The notes under the pieces are model-generated. The model was not told the origin of the DNA. It ran no database searches and saw only the letters and a program-made list of their open reading frames with translations. A DNA stretch of 64,000 nt, from assembly GCF_026151205.1 (NCBI RefSeq), contig NC_087079.1, positions 5,413,230 to 5,477,229 of the forward strand. Reading direction: 5' to 3'. A program made the translations under genes and the position numbers. The stretch is from Bolinopsis microptera. Taxonomy: Eukaryota > Ctenophora > Tentaculata > Lobata > Bolinopsidae. This document shows positions 1 to 11,339 of this stretch, in pieces. The first letter of the stretch is position 1. Each line of letters starts with the position of its first letter.

Positions 1-61
1 CCAATAGCTGATTAGTCACGGTGAAATCAAAATGGATGCCTATTGCCTTGTGACAAGATAT

Positions 62-177
62 TGGTCAGAAATTACGTGATCGCTTGATAGCTCACCGTCC
101 ATATTATGTCCGCCCAAAATTATGTCCGCCCATGTATTTTCCGCCTAAATAAGGTCCGATAAGTTAACCTGATTGCT
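62..177. repeat. GTCCGCC-type dispersed repeat, one end
   Basis: Short units of the type ATTATGTCCGCCC recur here and end in AAATAAGGTCCGATAAG. The same ending is found at the right end of the inverted-repeat element at 21465-22287, and in reverse orientation at its left end. This is probably the right end of another copy whose rest lies to the left of the window. Confidence 0.5.
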
Positions 178-184
178 TATCCAG

Positions 185-2759
185 GGGATCTTCATATTTC
201 TCTTCTACGTTGTTCTTAAAGAGGACACACGAAACTTCTGGTTGCAAAAGTTCAAACGGCAGAAGAAGAAGGTTCCAGGAATATCGTACACTGGTGTAGA
301 CTCAAAAGGTCTGTACAGTAAATCAAAAAAATTCCTCGATGTTACATAATGAAATTCTTCGCTGATATCTAATTTTAATCTTGATTTAAAATCGTTAAGT
401 TTGCTTCTTGTTTCTTATAATAAATCAACGTCTAGCGACTCTGATTACACTTCACCCGCGTTCCAGGTCAGAAGAAGAAAGACATCAACAGCACCACAGC
501 AATATCCCAGGTTGTTTCCAACCAGTCGGTGATGAACACCCAACTCAGTATAACACCTAACATAACACCTTATACAACACCCCAGAATACACCTCTCCTA
601 ACACCTCGTCACGTGACTAAACCTGTTGTTAATAATACTGACACTGCTAGTGCTCTCAGCGTGGAAATTCATATTCCTGTCTCCAGTTCAAAACATTTGG
701 TAGATAGTGATCCCCCCGATGGACGTATTGGTAAAGTTGGTAATTTAGAAGTAGAGTCAAAACTTTCGGGTGATGAAGTGTCGAGGACAAGTAGTGATCA
801 AGTTGAAGATGAGAGGATTTATTTTGATCCCGACGAAATTAATTTGGAGTCAGAGGAGGTTAAGATAGAAATGGAGCATTCATTCCCTGATAATACTGAA
901 GTCGTTGACATTGATATAAATGTGAATAAAGGCTTACCCGCAGAAAATGAATACACCATTAATCTTTCAATCGGGGACAGTAACACCATAGAAAATGTTT
1001 CGATTGAAGGCAGTGAATCTAAAGATGTTTCATCCTCGCAAAAAAGTGAATCAGTAGAAAATGTATCTTCTTTGGTTAGTGAATCAAAAGAAGATACACC
1101 TTCTATAGTCAGTGAATCAGAAGAAAACGTACCTTCCCTACCCAGTAAATCAGAAGAAGATTTATTTTCTATGGATAACGAATCAGTAGAAGATGTAACT
1201 TCAAGGGGTATTGTATTTATAGAATATGAACCTTCTATAGAAATAGAAACAGAAAAAAATGCACCTACTATTATAGATAGTGACTCAATAGAAAATGCAC
1301 CCTCTTTAGAAAATGTATCAATAGAAGATGAACCTGTTGTGGATAATGAATCCTCTATAGAACCAGAACCAGAGTTTAGCCATCCAGCACTAGATACCGA
1401 ACCTAACATCCCATTAAAAAGACCCCGTGGGTTTAAAAGCCGAGTAGTGCAAGTTGTTGCTGCAATGCTTTTTAAGTCGGGAAAAGAACGAAAGAGTGTT
1501 AAAGATAAACCTAGCTGGATGTAAGTTGTATATATCAGATAATATGTTAAATATACTAATTATGTCAGATATCCTATCTGCCTAGCCAGTAACTATAACT
1601 TATTGAATAAGTAAATTATTCAGTACTGAGTACATGATAAATAAAGTTTCTATGACAACCCCAGTTCTATTTCATTCACAATACACACTCCAGTCTTGGA
1701 TTTCTCTTTCTAACACACAATTGTTTCATTTTATGAGCAACAAAACATTGCAATAAATCAAAAGTGAAACCATGCTCCTTATTCAGTAGTTTAAACAAAG
1801 CCAGAAAGGACGACGCTGAAGAGGCTGAAGACAAAGAAGATGATTACCATGGTCTCAGACTAAACAAATTCGGGAACTTCAATGAGGTGAGAAAACGGAA
1901 TGTTAGAACGATCGGGAAAATTGCTCAGTTTCCCGAGATATGCTGCTGCTTCAACTGTAGTTTTAAAACCACTTATCATAAATTAGAGATAATCTGTAGC
2001 TATCGTTTCCTATTTGAAGATAGACTGATGCCTGATTGTCCTAAACATAATTTCAAATGCAGCATTAAATCAGTAAAAGTTGTAACTGTTTGACGGACCC
2101 CTTTTAAGGTAACGATAATGGAAGAGAAAGATAAGACAATAGAACGGAAACTAAAGTCACAATTGAAGAGAGTAGAAAGTGGTCAACCCGTTATAGTAGA
2201 GGAAGATCAGTACGAAGCACCCAAACTAAAACAGGTTAAGAGAATAATTATAATCTTTAATAAAACGGAGCGCTGGAAATTGAAATTGTACGGGGTCAGA
2301 GGTTCATGAAATGGTCGCTCATGAAATACAAACAATTATATTCATAACATTATCTATTCACGATTATATTCATAATATTTGTTTATTAACGATTAATATA
2401 TTCGTTAGGTTACCCCACTTGAGGAGACAGAAGAAACTATAGAATTGAACGAATTAGAAAACAAGTTGGAAAAGCAACTCGAGAGGATTGATAGTGAAAA
2501 ACATCCTGGAGATAATATTCTGGACGATTCAGAAAAATTCGATCATAAAGGTGAACGGCTGGAAACAGAGGAGTTGTCTAGCAAGCTGGAGGAACAGTTA
2601 AAAAAGATTGAACTTGGAGAGGATGGACTCCTTGATATATCTCAATCGGACGAGGAAAAACACAATCACAAAGGCGAACAGCTGGAATCTGAGGAGTTAG
2701 AAACCAAGCTGAAAGAGCGATTAAAGAAGATTAATAGCGGCGAATTTCTTGATACATAG
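185..2759 (+). CDS. Acidic, low-complexity protein with a C-terminal helical repeat (3' part of gene)
   Basis: I do not recognise this gene. Five exons join in one frame: 185-317, 467-1520, 1787-1886, 2109-2234 and 2409-2759 (stop TAG). They total 1764 nt, 587 residues plus stop, and the 5' end is missing. The first visible exon is basic (NFWLQKFKRQKKK). The second is long, acidic and Ser/Glu-rich, with diverged repeats of the type SESxExxPS. It must be spliced at AT|GTAAGT (1520/1521), because unspliced reading meets TAA at once; this donor is phase 2 and fits the acceptor at 1786. The last two exons begin with Val-Thr and carry four copies of LxxKLxxQLKRIxSG, e.g. IERKLKSQLKRVESG and LETKLKERLKKINSG. 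These are probably amphipathic helices. The first exon could instead start at an acceptor near 222. The splice chain is well supported by phase; the function is unknown. Confidence 0.65.
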
Positions 2760-3171
2760 ATTATTAAAAATATATATCTCGCTGTGTAAGATGGACATCG
2801 CAATGCGCGTTTCACCTGATTTTAACTGATTGAGGAACCTCCAAGTGTATGTACGGATAGCCGGATACACTGTACACCCTAAACAACTGTTTACTATAAT
2901 TTTCTCTCCGTTGATCACGGACTTTTGTTATAAGCGGATTTTAAACCAGAATAAAGATCTGATTGTAATTTTGAGCTTTCTTATAATACACTTTGATATT
3001 ATCATTTATTTGTCGCATGCTCACTTGAAATGATCTTTCTTTTAAGACTTTTTGGTTTTTTAATATTAGATTCATGTAACTGATAATAAATGTTAACGAA
3101 GTATTGCCATTTTTAAAGACTTATTCAATGATTATAATGAGTTAAATTGTCTTTGACATTTTTATCATTAT
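2760..3171. other. Intergenic, nothing recognised
   Basis: AT-rich sequence downstream of the acidic-protein gene. I see no convincing exon or repeat. Confidence 0.5.
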
Positions 3172-3179
3172 AGCAAAAC

Positions 3180-4620
3180 GGCAACTTGGTCGTTTAGCTC
3201 CGGACAGTCTATGCAACGTCTATGCAACGTCCATGCAACAACAAAAGAACCGTCTATGCAACGTCTATGCAACGTCCCTGCACAATGAACACTCTATGCA
3301 CACTCCCTGCACGGTCAGTCTATGCAACGTCTATGCAACGTCTATGCAACGTCTATGCAACGTCTATGCAACGTCCCTGCACAGTACCATATGAACACCG
3401 GCTACTAGCCGGCTACTAGCCGGCTACTAGCCGGCTAGTAGCCACTTTTGTAATAACAGCTCCTCAACTTCACATTACCAACCGGCTACTAACCGGCACT
3501 TGAAAAGTGGTCACTAGCCGGCTACTAACCGGCTACTAGCCGGCTAGTGACCACAAAGTGGCTACTAACCGGCTACTAAGCGGTCACTAGCCGGCTATTA
3601 GCCGAGCTCTAAAGCAGACCTACTAGTAGCCGGTTCCAAACCGGCTACTAGCCGGCACTTAGAAAGCGGTCACTAGCCGGCTACTAACCGGCTACTAACC
3701 GGCTAGTAACCACCAAGTGGCTACTAACCGGCTACTAACCGGTCACTAGCCGGCTCTTAAGCGGACCTACTAGCCGGCACTCGAAAAGCGGTCGCTAGCC
3801 GGCTACTAACCGGCTACTAACCGGCTAGTAACCACCAAGTGGCTACTAACCGGCTACTAACCGGTCACTAGCCGGCTATTAGCCGAGCTCTAAAGCAGAC
3901 CTACTAGTAGCCGGTTCCAAACCGGCTACTAGCCGGCACTTAGAAAGCGGTCACTAGCCGGCTACTAACCGGCTACTAACCGGCTAGTAACCACCAAGTG
4001 GCTACTAACCGGCTACTAACCGGTCACTAGCCGGCTCTTAAGCGGACCTACTAGTAGCCGGTTCCAAACTGCTTTAGAGCCGGCTAGTGACCGGTTAGTA
4101 GCCGGTTAGTAGCCACTTGGTGGTTACTAGCCGGTTAGTAGCCGGTTAGTAGCCGGCTAGTGACCGCTTTTCAAGTGCCGGCTAGTAGCCGGTTTAGAAC
4201 CGGCTACTAATAGGTCTGCTTTAGAACTCGGCTAATAGCCGGCTAGTGACCGCTTAGTAGCCGGTTAGTAGCCACTTTGTGGTCACTAGCCGGCTAGTAG
4301 CCGGTTAGTAGCCGGCTAGTGACCACTTTTCAAGTGCCGGTTAGTAGCCGGTTGTTAATGTGAAGTTGAGGAGCTGTTATTACAAAAGTGGCTACTAGCC
4401 GGCTAGTAGCCGGCTAGTAGCCGGTGTTCATATGGTACTGTGCAGGGACGTTGCATAGACGTTGCATAGACGTTGCATAGACTGACCGTGCAGGGAGTGT
4501 GTATAGAGTGTTCATTGTGCAGGGACGTTGCATAGACGTTGCATAGACGGTTCTTTTGTTGTTGCACGGACGTTGCATAGACGTTGCATAGACTGTCCGG
4601 AGCTAAACGACCAACTTCCC
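3180..4620. mobile_element. Foldback element with 8-bp target-site duplication
   Basis: The 1441-bp element is flanked on both sides by AGCAAAAC (3172-3179 and 4621-4628). Its termini are imperfect inverted repeats: GGCAACTTGGTCGTTTAG on the left, and the complement of CTAAACGACCAACTTCCC on the right. Subterminal blocks of CGTCTATGCAA units (3210-3370, mirrored at 4440-4590) lead into a core of CCGGCTACTAG / CTAGTAGCCGG units that changes orientation near 4065. There is no coding capacity. An 8-bp duplication with short inverted termini is what hAT-type transposition leaves, so a non-autonomous hAT-like foldback is the best guess. Confidence 0.85.
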
Positions 4621-4628
4621 AGCAAAAC

Positions 4629-5467
4629 AAATTTGATGATTTTTAACACTAAGCAATAGTATAACATGACTTGTCCACCCTACGAATCTGGAAAATACCC
4701 CAAGAATTACGGTGACTGTTAAAAATATCGGACAAAGAAATCAACTGCAACAGAAGTATATTCAGATCAATTACATAACTATATCTTCACATTAATTATG
4801 TACATGGTAGCATATTCAGATTAATTGCATAATTATTGGTGAACATAGTACAGATCAATTATTCAATGATCAAAATGATAATTTAAGCAAAACGAATCTC
4901 TAAATATACATAAAGCAACAGTTGGTAGCACAATGATTGTCAGTAACATTGGGGACAGTTTGCACAGCTAGTGGAAATATAATTATAGGCGGGAACAGCT
5001 ACATTTGTAATCGAATCTGCGACGAGAACGTAACCAGGATTTGACCAATTTCTGCAAAAAACGTTAATTTTTGGCGGAATGGTTCAATCTTTTGCGCAGA
5101 ATTGGTTTAATCTTTATAACGTTTCGTTACAGCAAGGAGTAGTGAATTAATCACACTGTTAATTCATTGGTAATTTTATTGGTTTGAATAATATATATCA
5201 GGCAAAACACGACGTTATTTTAGGACGTATTGATTAAATGAGCAACATCTACAGCCGCTAAACAATTAATGGACGATGAAAGGCGATTAAAGTGTTTTCA
5301 GATCAAATAGACAGCTGACACGACTGTGAACACTCTTCCTTTTTCTAACTGTACGTCATTTAATGTAACAAGAGGTAGTACCATAACAAATATCCTCCTC
5401 TAAAAAACACTTCATATTAACTTGGTAGCTTGCGATTGGACATAAAGCAAAGTGTGATCAGAGCTTG
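4629..5467. other. Intergenic, nothing recognised
   Basis: AT-rich unique-looking sequence with no supported exon. Short echoes of GATCAATTA occur near 4760-4860 without a clear unit. Confidence 0.4.
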
Positions 5468-5539
5468 CGATTGCGCGGCTCAATTAGCTTTTTCAGCACT
5501 GCACGATTGCGCGGCTCAGGTAGCTTTTTCAGCACTGCA
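5468..5539. repeat. Two tandem 36-bp units
   Basis: Units 5468-5503 and 5504-5539 are nearly identical and begin CGATTGCGCGGCTCA. The second unit contains the last codons and stop of the proline-rich gene on the minus strand, so the duplication copied the end of that coding exon. Confidence 0.8.
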
Positions 5540-6242
5540 TTTTGGGGGCAGTAGCGACTGAAACCTGATGATAATAAAGTCGCCTCGAAGCTGTTCTACT
5601 GGAAGGATGGTAACCAGGATCACTGACGACAGACCCTTTCTGAGAACAAAAGGGATATAGTTTCATGTTTACTAAGAGGGCTCGCTTGTTTTGTGGATAG
5701 AGCTCCGGATTATTCTCATCGTTTAAAATTGTACCCACTATTGTAACTCATTGCAGTTTACCTCTTCTAACATAATTAGACACACAAAATAACACATGGA
5801 TAGAAATAACCCAGGGGAACTAAGAGCCTGACGGCTGACACCTTATCCTGACACCTTATCATAGTACTCACCATGGTTGGAGTTGCAGGGGAGACCACAA
5901 CCTTTTTGGCGCTGCCTGCAGTGATTGTTGTCGACTTCGGTGGAGGAGGGCTGAGAGAAGAGATGAACGTTATTTTACTTCTTGTCAGAAACGTGCTAAT
6001 TTCAAGTTAAAGTCTAAAAAAATCGGTTGCTGTCGGATGAAATAATATCAAATAACTCATAATAAAAATTCTTCAACCGCCTTAGAGTTCAGACTTCTGG
6101 TTTGTGATTTGTATGCATTTTCCACCAAATTACGTATTTTAAGCCAGGTAACTCACGTATTTCTCCTCATAGGGGGAGGAGGAGGGGGTGGCGGTGGCGG
6201 GGTCGTCTTCTTTTCTCCTTCTTTTCCTTTATCTTCTTCTTT
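5529..6242 (-). CDS. Proline-rich protein, last three exons
   Basis: Three minus-strand exons are phase-compatible: 6242-6157, 5950-5872 and 5639-5529 (stop TGA). Each has clean AG/GT borders, with donors CGTGAGT and GGTGAGT. The predicted piece starts KEEDKGKEGEKKTT, runs into ten consecutive prolines and MRRNTPPPPK, then TITAGSAKKVVVSPATPTM, and ends SVATAPKMQC. Lys/Glu-rich plus polyproline sequence suggests an SH3, WW or EVH1 ligand, but no domain is visible and I do not recognise the family. Earlier exons should lie to the right, and the transposon at 6379-9262 would then sit in the upstream intron. Confidence 0.55.
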
Positions 6243-6378
6243 CTGCAATAATAATTTTGAGACTAAGTTACTACAATCGCGATCAAATATCATCGGGACG
6301 ATTATATCAATATTTCTACACATGTTTGGTGTTGCTCTTGCTTTAAATTGTCGATAAATAACTTTTATCTTTGTATTT

Positions 6379-9262
6379 GACCCTGGTCATTAGGAAAGTT
6401 TGCACGAGATGGACCACATTTTCCCATTTTAACTTTAGAAGATTGTCACAGGAAGAACTTTTAAGATAGGCATATGATATTTCACATATCTATAGTTCAA
6501 CTAATTTTGTTTCGATTAATAAAAGTTTTGAAGCATTTAGTCGAGGGCAAATTGAGGCTAACGAGTCATTTACATTTTGTCTCCTAACAACAGCTTCCAA
6601 GCATGCTATAAAAGTTTAAACATGTTTAATCGATTCATCAGATCTCACTCTTTCAGAATCCAGAGAGAAGAGGGAAATTTGTTCACTAATTGAGGGAAAA
6701 ATGAGGCTAACAAGTTATTACTAATTTTTGAATTATTTTTGAATAATAGCGTCTATCAAAGTATCCTCTGACCTAAAGTAGATGAGATTGATGCTCTAGA
6801 TCGAAGGCTTGCCCAACCGACCCATTGTTTTCTTCTAATGGAGGGTAAAGTGAGGCTAACAGATTATTTATAATTTTGAAATTATATTTGAATAATAACG
6901 TCTATCAAAGTATCCTCTGACCTAAAATAGATGAGATTGATGCTCTAGGTTGAAGGCTGGCCCAGCCGACCCCTTTTTTCTTTCCAATGGAGGGGGAAAT
7001 GAGGCTAACAAGGCATTACTAAGTTGTGAATTATGTTTGAACAATAACGTCTATCAAGGTATCCTCTGACCTAAAATACATGATATGGATGCTCTAGGTT
7101 GAAAGCTGGCCCAGCCGTCCCCTTTTTTTCTTCTAATTGAGGGGGAAATGAGGCTAACAGATCTTTTCTCATTTTTTAATTATGTTTGAACAATAACGTC
7201 CTTTAAACTATCCTTTGCCCTGGTATACATGAGATGGATGCTCTAGGTCGAAGGCTGGCCCAGCCATTTCCTTCTAATGGAGGGTAAAATGAGGCTAACA
7301 GATCTTTTCTGATTTTTGAATTAAGTTTGAACAATAACGTCCTTTAAACTATCCTTTGCCCTGGTATACATTATATGGATACTTTAGGTCGATGGTAGAC
7401 TCCACCTACCCTTTCTGTCTTTTGATGGAGGGTAAAATAAGGCTAACTATCAAGGTTTAGTTCATTTCTTGTTCTACTGCTTCTTCGGACTAGCCCTTCA
7501 ATTTCAAATTGTTTCTGCCTAACCTTTATTCATTTGAGAGGTAAGATTGAGGCTAACTCCTGCTTATTATAATATTTTATAAGCGATAGTTTTAATGCTG
7601 AATGCTTTTATTTTCTTTCTATAATTACACTTTTGACCTATATGACAGCCACTTATTATTTTCAAATTCTTACATTACAAAACTAATTGCACTGCTTTCT
7701 AAGAGCCCTGTCACCAGCTGTACTACCATTAAGAGGTATTGAATTGAATATTGGTATAAATCAACAACTTGACTTAGGTTTATTATTTGTTAGTGCATAA
7801 ATCAGATTGATTTTATATTCAGACAAAAATTTATTATTATAATTTGTTTAAAAATTTTCCTTGCGTTTGAGATGTGTCAAGCGAAATAAAACCTTCCCTT
7901 GTAAAACTTTCTCAAACAGTTCCATTTTTATTATACTTTATAGTTTAGAGCCTAATTTGGCATGATATCAGATTTCACCCTCTCAAAAGGTAGTTAGCCT
8001 CATTTTCACCTCGAATATTTGAAGCTATAATCCCAAGGAATTTAATGAGCAACATAGATATCAAGTAACTTGTGAGTTGTTAACCTGTTACCGTACATTA
8101 AAGTTAAAATGCGGTCAAATTCTTTATTAGCCTCATTTAGGCCTCCTACAAGTAGACTCGGCGATTTCTAAAATGTTGAGCTTGAAGAGGATGAATCAAT
8201 TTTTATTGTTGACATATTAGATAGTCACGATATCGAACCTACTCGAAAATATACACAACAGTATACTTGTTAGCCTCATTTCACCCTCTCAAAAGGTAGT
8301 TAGCCTCATTTTCACCTCGAATATTTGAAGCTATAATCCCAAGGAATTTAATGTGCAACATAGATATCAAGTAACTTGTGAGTTGTTAACCTGTTACCGT
8401 ACATTAAAGTTAAAATGCGGTCAAATTCTTTATTAGCCTCATTTTGGCCTCCTACAAGTAGACTCGGCGATTTCTGAAATGTTGAGCTTGAAGAGGATGA
8501 ATACATTTTTATTGTTGAAATATTAGATAGTCACAATACCGAACCTGCTCAAAAATATACACAAAAGTATACTTGTTAGCCTCATTTCACCCTCTCAAAA
8601 GGTAGTTAGCCTCATTTTCACCTCGAATATTTGAAGCTTAGATATCGATAAAGTCTCAATAACCTTCGGGCTTCAATAACAAGTTTATTAATGGGTCTAT
8701 AGCATGTTTCCGTACATTAAAGTTAAAATGCGGTCAAATTCTTTATTAGCCTCATTTTAGCCTCCTACAAGTAGACTCGGCGATTTCTGAAATGTTGAGC
8801 TTGAAGAGGATGAATACATTTTTATTGTTGAAATATTAGATAGTCACAATACCGAACCTGCTCAAAAATATACACAAAAGTATACTTGTTAGCCTCATTT
8901 CACCCTCTCAAAAGGTGGTTAGCCTCATTTTCACCTCGAATAATTAAAGCTTAGATCTCGATCAAGTATAATCACTATGAATTATACTTGCAACTTGGAT
9001 ATCATGGACGTAACACGAGAATGTTCTTTTTTGAAAATAATGAGTAAATTCGTTAGCCTCAATTGTCCCTCGTAGTTCAATCACTCCTACTGAGTCTTGT
9101 GAGTGAGCTAGGAGGTCGCCGGACATCTCATTTTTAAGCCGTATTGATTTTCTATACGCATACAAAAAATTGAATGCGTAACTAAAACAGAAATGAAATT
9201 ACGGATGTTTTAAATTTTTTTTCAAAAACGAACTTTTAGGGGTGTTTCTAATGACCAGGGTC
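6379..9262. mobile_element. Inverted-repeat element with two opposed arrays of an AGGCTAAC motif
   Basis: The termini are inverted: GACCCTGGTCATTAG starts at 6379 and CTAATGACCAGGGTC ends at 9262. ATTT lies directly outside both ends (6375-6378 and 9263-9266), a possible 4-bp target duplication. The left half has about eight copies of TGAGGCTAAC, the inner ones spaced 140-150 bp (near 6551, 6701, 6849, 6999, 7147, 7288, 7437, 7550), in repeats of about 145 bp. The right half has about eleven copies of the complement GTTAGCCTCA (7990-9060), mostly in 300-bp repeats. No long ORF is present, so it is non-autonomous. Ordered motif copies facing each other resemble transposase-binding subterminal repeats. 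The superfamily is unknown. Confidence 0.75.
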
Positions 9263-9263
9263 A

Positions 9264-9722
9264 TTTGTACCACAAGACCATACAAATATTTGACCAGTAT
9301 TTTAATTTATGTAGAACAAGGGTTTTCGTTATTATACTCCCAGGGAGGGGGTCCCAACTTTTCGAACGGAGATGTGTTCACTCGCAGATAATAAAAATTA
9401 ATAACGCCATTTCCTGCCCGAACCTCTGCCTAATTGCACTAATTCTTTAATGTCTAAACTGAAAAATATACCGTCCATGATCTGGCTATAATTTTAATCG
9501 GGTGAGCTGATGATAAAATAAGTTACAGCTACTTTAGAAAATTAATAACGTAATTTCCTGCCGGAGAGTCTGCCTAACCTTTCTTTAATGTTATTGTGAT
9601 CTAAAGCCAATGTGTATTGCGTGCGGCAGCCTCACTTTTTTGTCACTGGACAAATTTCATAGCTTTGTTTTACCACATTTCAGAGATTGGCCACTCAGCA
9701 GCTGAATCAGCTCACTATAACT
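9264..9722. other. Intergenic, nothing recognised
   Basis: No supported gene. A phrase of the type AATAACGYMATTTCCTGCC occurs twice (near 9400 and 9546), a weak diverged duplication. Confidence 0.4.
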
Positions 9723-9803
9723 ACGTGCGTGATTTTGGTTGATCACTGTCACGTAATTTTGGTGGATCACTAACACGTGATTTTGGTTGATCACTATCAC
9801 GTG
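9723..9803. repeat. Three tandem units of about 29 bp beside the Penelope-like element
   Basis: Units of the form CACGTGATTTTGGTTGATCA occur about three times and end just before similarity to reverse transcriptase begins. They may mark the truncated 5' side of the retroelement or an older microsatellite. Confidence 0.7.
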
Positions 9804-11090
9804 TCATTAAAGATATGTCCCACCTCCCGACCGGTATCCATCTCCTCCTTTGAAAAGAACCCCTCTCGTCTTCCCTCCAATGTCACCACCACCACCATAG
9901 GCTCCCTTATCAACTTTTGCCTTGACAACTCATACCTTGAATTCAACGGCTCCTTCTACTCCCAAGACGAAGGTGGTACAATGGGATCCCCCCTCATTGT
10001 TGAACTAGCTGAAATCCGCCTTGCTGAAATCGAGACCTTAGCTTTATCCTCATGTCCTGACCCTCCGAACACTTACTCCCATTTCGTTGACGACGGCCTT
10101 GGATCTTTCAGAGACAGAAACCACGCAGAATCCTTCCTTACATTCCTTAACTCCCTTACTGAAGACCTCAACTTTACCCAAGAACATCCCTCTACAGACG
10201 GAACTATACCCTTCCTTGACGTTCTCATCCACCCTGACAAATCCACATCAGTCTACAGAAAACCCACCCACACCAACCTCTACACCAAGTACTCCTCCTG
10301 CACCACCAACTCATCTAAGAACGCAGTCATCCGATCACTGACCAGAAGAGCCCACAACATCTGCTCACCCCAACACCTTGACGACGAACTCCAAACAGTA
10401 CGACACGTTTGCCTCCAGAACGGCTTCCCTCCTCACCGCATCACCACCATCATGGACGAAGTACAACGGAAATTCACCAACCCCTCTCTTCACCAATCCC
10501 TAGCCTCATTCAACCGACAGACCCGTGAACATGCCCTTAGTGTTTCTCTTCCTTTCCATCCCTCCCTATCCAAACCCATCTCCAAGATACTCGGACAACA
10601 CGACATCAAAGTCACCCACTCCTCTGCTACCTCCCTCCGCAACCTCCTCACCAAAACGAAGACCACACCCCCTACTCACCTCACCCCCAACACCATCTAC
10701 GAAATTTCCTGCTCACAGTGCCCCTCCAAATACGCCGGACAGACCTACAGACCCTTGGTCCACCGCATGAAAGAACACGAACGATGTTACAGACTCAACA
10801 ACGCCATCGACGAATCCACAGACAGAATCAAATCAGCCCCTGCACATCATGCCCTGACCACCGGCCACACCATCTCCTGGAACAACATCGAAGTCCTCAA
10901 ATCCCTCACCTCACGCACCCAACTAGACCTCACAGAACACGCAGCTATACAAATACGACAACCAGCTATGAACAGAACAGACCGCGCACCCAAATGTAGT
11001 TCCCTCTGGGACCCCATTCTTCCTAAAATTGCCAAATCCTTAAAGTCCAGACCATCTGGCATTTCCTTCTCAACCTCAACAGAAGACTAA
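9777..11090 (+). CDS. 5'-truncated Penelope-like element: reverse transcriptase C-terminal half plus GIY-YIG endonuclease
   Basis: One open frame of 437 codons. RT similarity starts at about residue 35. Visible motifs are QDEGGTMGSPL (the Q..G.xMGSPL box), the catalytic box YSHFVDD (about residue 105) and IPFLDVLIHPDKS followed by VYRKPTHTNLYTKYSS, all typical of Penelope-like RTs. After a linker, YEISCSQCPSKYAGQTYRPL (about residues 305-325) is the Cys-containing GIY-YIG signature, followed by HRMKEH and the distal TEHAAI region. The N-terminal RT motifs are missing and the first codons come from the tandem repeat upstream, so there is no genuine start and the copy is 5'-truncated. The remaining frame has no stop, which implies a fairly young copy. 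The usual SP before LAEI is replaced by IV. Confidence 0.9.
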   Translation: MILVDHYHVSLKICPTSRPVSISSFEKNPSRLPSNVTTTTIGSLINFCLDNSYLEFNGSFYSQDEGGTMGSPLIVELAEIRLAEIETLALSSCPDPPNTYSHFVDDGLGSFRDRNHAESFLTFLNSLTEDLNFTQEHPSTDGTIPFLDVLIHPDKSTSVYRKPTHTNLYTKYSSCTTNSSKNAVIRSLTRRAHNICSPQHLDDELQTVRHVCLQNGFPPHRITTIMDEVQRKFTNPSLHQSLASFNRQTREHALSVSLPFHPSLSKPISKILGQHDIKVTHSSATSLRNLLTKTKTTPPTHLTPNTIYEISCSQCPSKYAGQTYRPLVHRMKEHERCYRLNNAIDESTDRIKSAPAHHALTTGHTISWNNIEVLKSLTSRTQLDLTEHAAIQIRQPAMNRTDRAPKCSSLWDPILPKIAKSLKSRPSGISFSTSTED

Positions 11091-11265
11091 ATTTTTATTG
11101 ACATTGTACTGTAATTTTCACTTTCCCACCCACACCTCCCCCACCCTCCATCCCTGACACCACTCAATCACATATAAGCATTGTCCACCACATCACATTC
11201 AGCTGACGACGATTAACACATGTTTATTGAAAGCTTCTACAAGTTAAATCATCGTATCTCTTATA
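11091..11265 (+). mobile_element. Probable 3' UTR of the Penelope-like element
   Basis: C-rich sequence follows the stop and leads to CAGCTGACGACGATTAACAC and then TTGAAAGC (about 11200-11235). CTGACGA followed by GAAA resembles the catalytic core of hammerhead ribozymes known from this element class, but the closing stem is not evident. The 3' boundary is not marked. Confidence 0.4.
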
Positions 11266-11339
11266 TGTTTTTAACCCAACTCCACTCAGCGGTATCCATC
11301 TGTTTGTCAAAACTACCAAACTTGTCTAAACTGTCATTT

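Noticed and set aside
819-1409. 196-codon open frame on the minus strand
   Set aside because: Antisense to the long acidic exon; its Ser-rich reading mirrors the Glu/Ser repeats of the coding strand, and it has no splice context of its own.
3222-4630. Cys/Met-rich frames MQRPCN... in both orientations
   Set aside because: They read the CGTCTATGCAA units of the foldback element and appear symmetrically on both strands.
8962-9165. 67-codon minus-strand frame MYAYRKSIRLK...
   Set aside because: Lies inside the inverted-repeat element and spans one of its GTTAGCCTCA motifs; no splice or homology support.
11195-11260. Hammerhead-like core CTGACGA...GAAA
   Set aside because: Stem II has a mismatch and stem III a G-T pair, and I could not pair stem I across the predicted cleavage site; kept only as a note on the Penelope-like tail.
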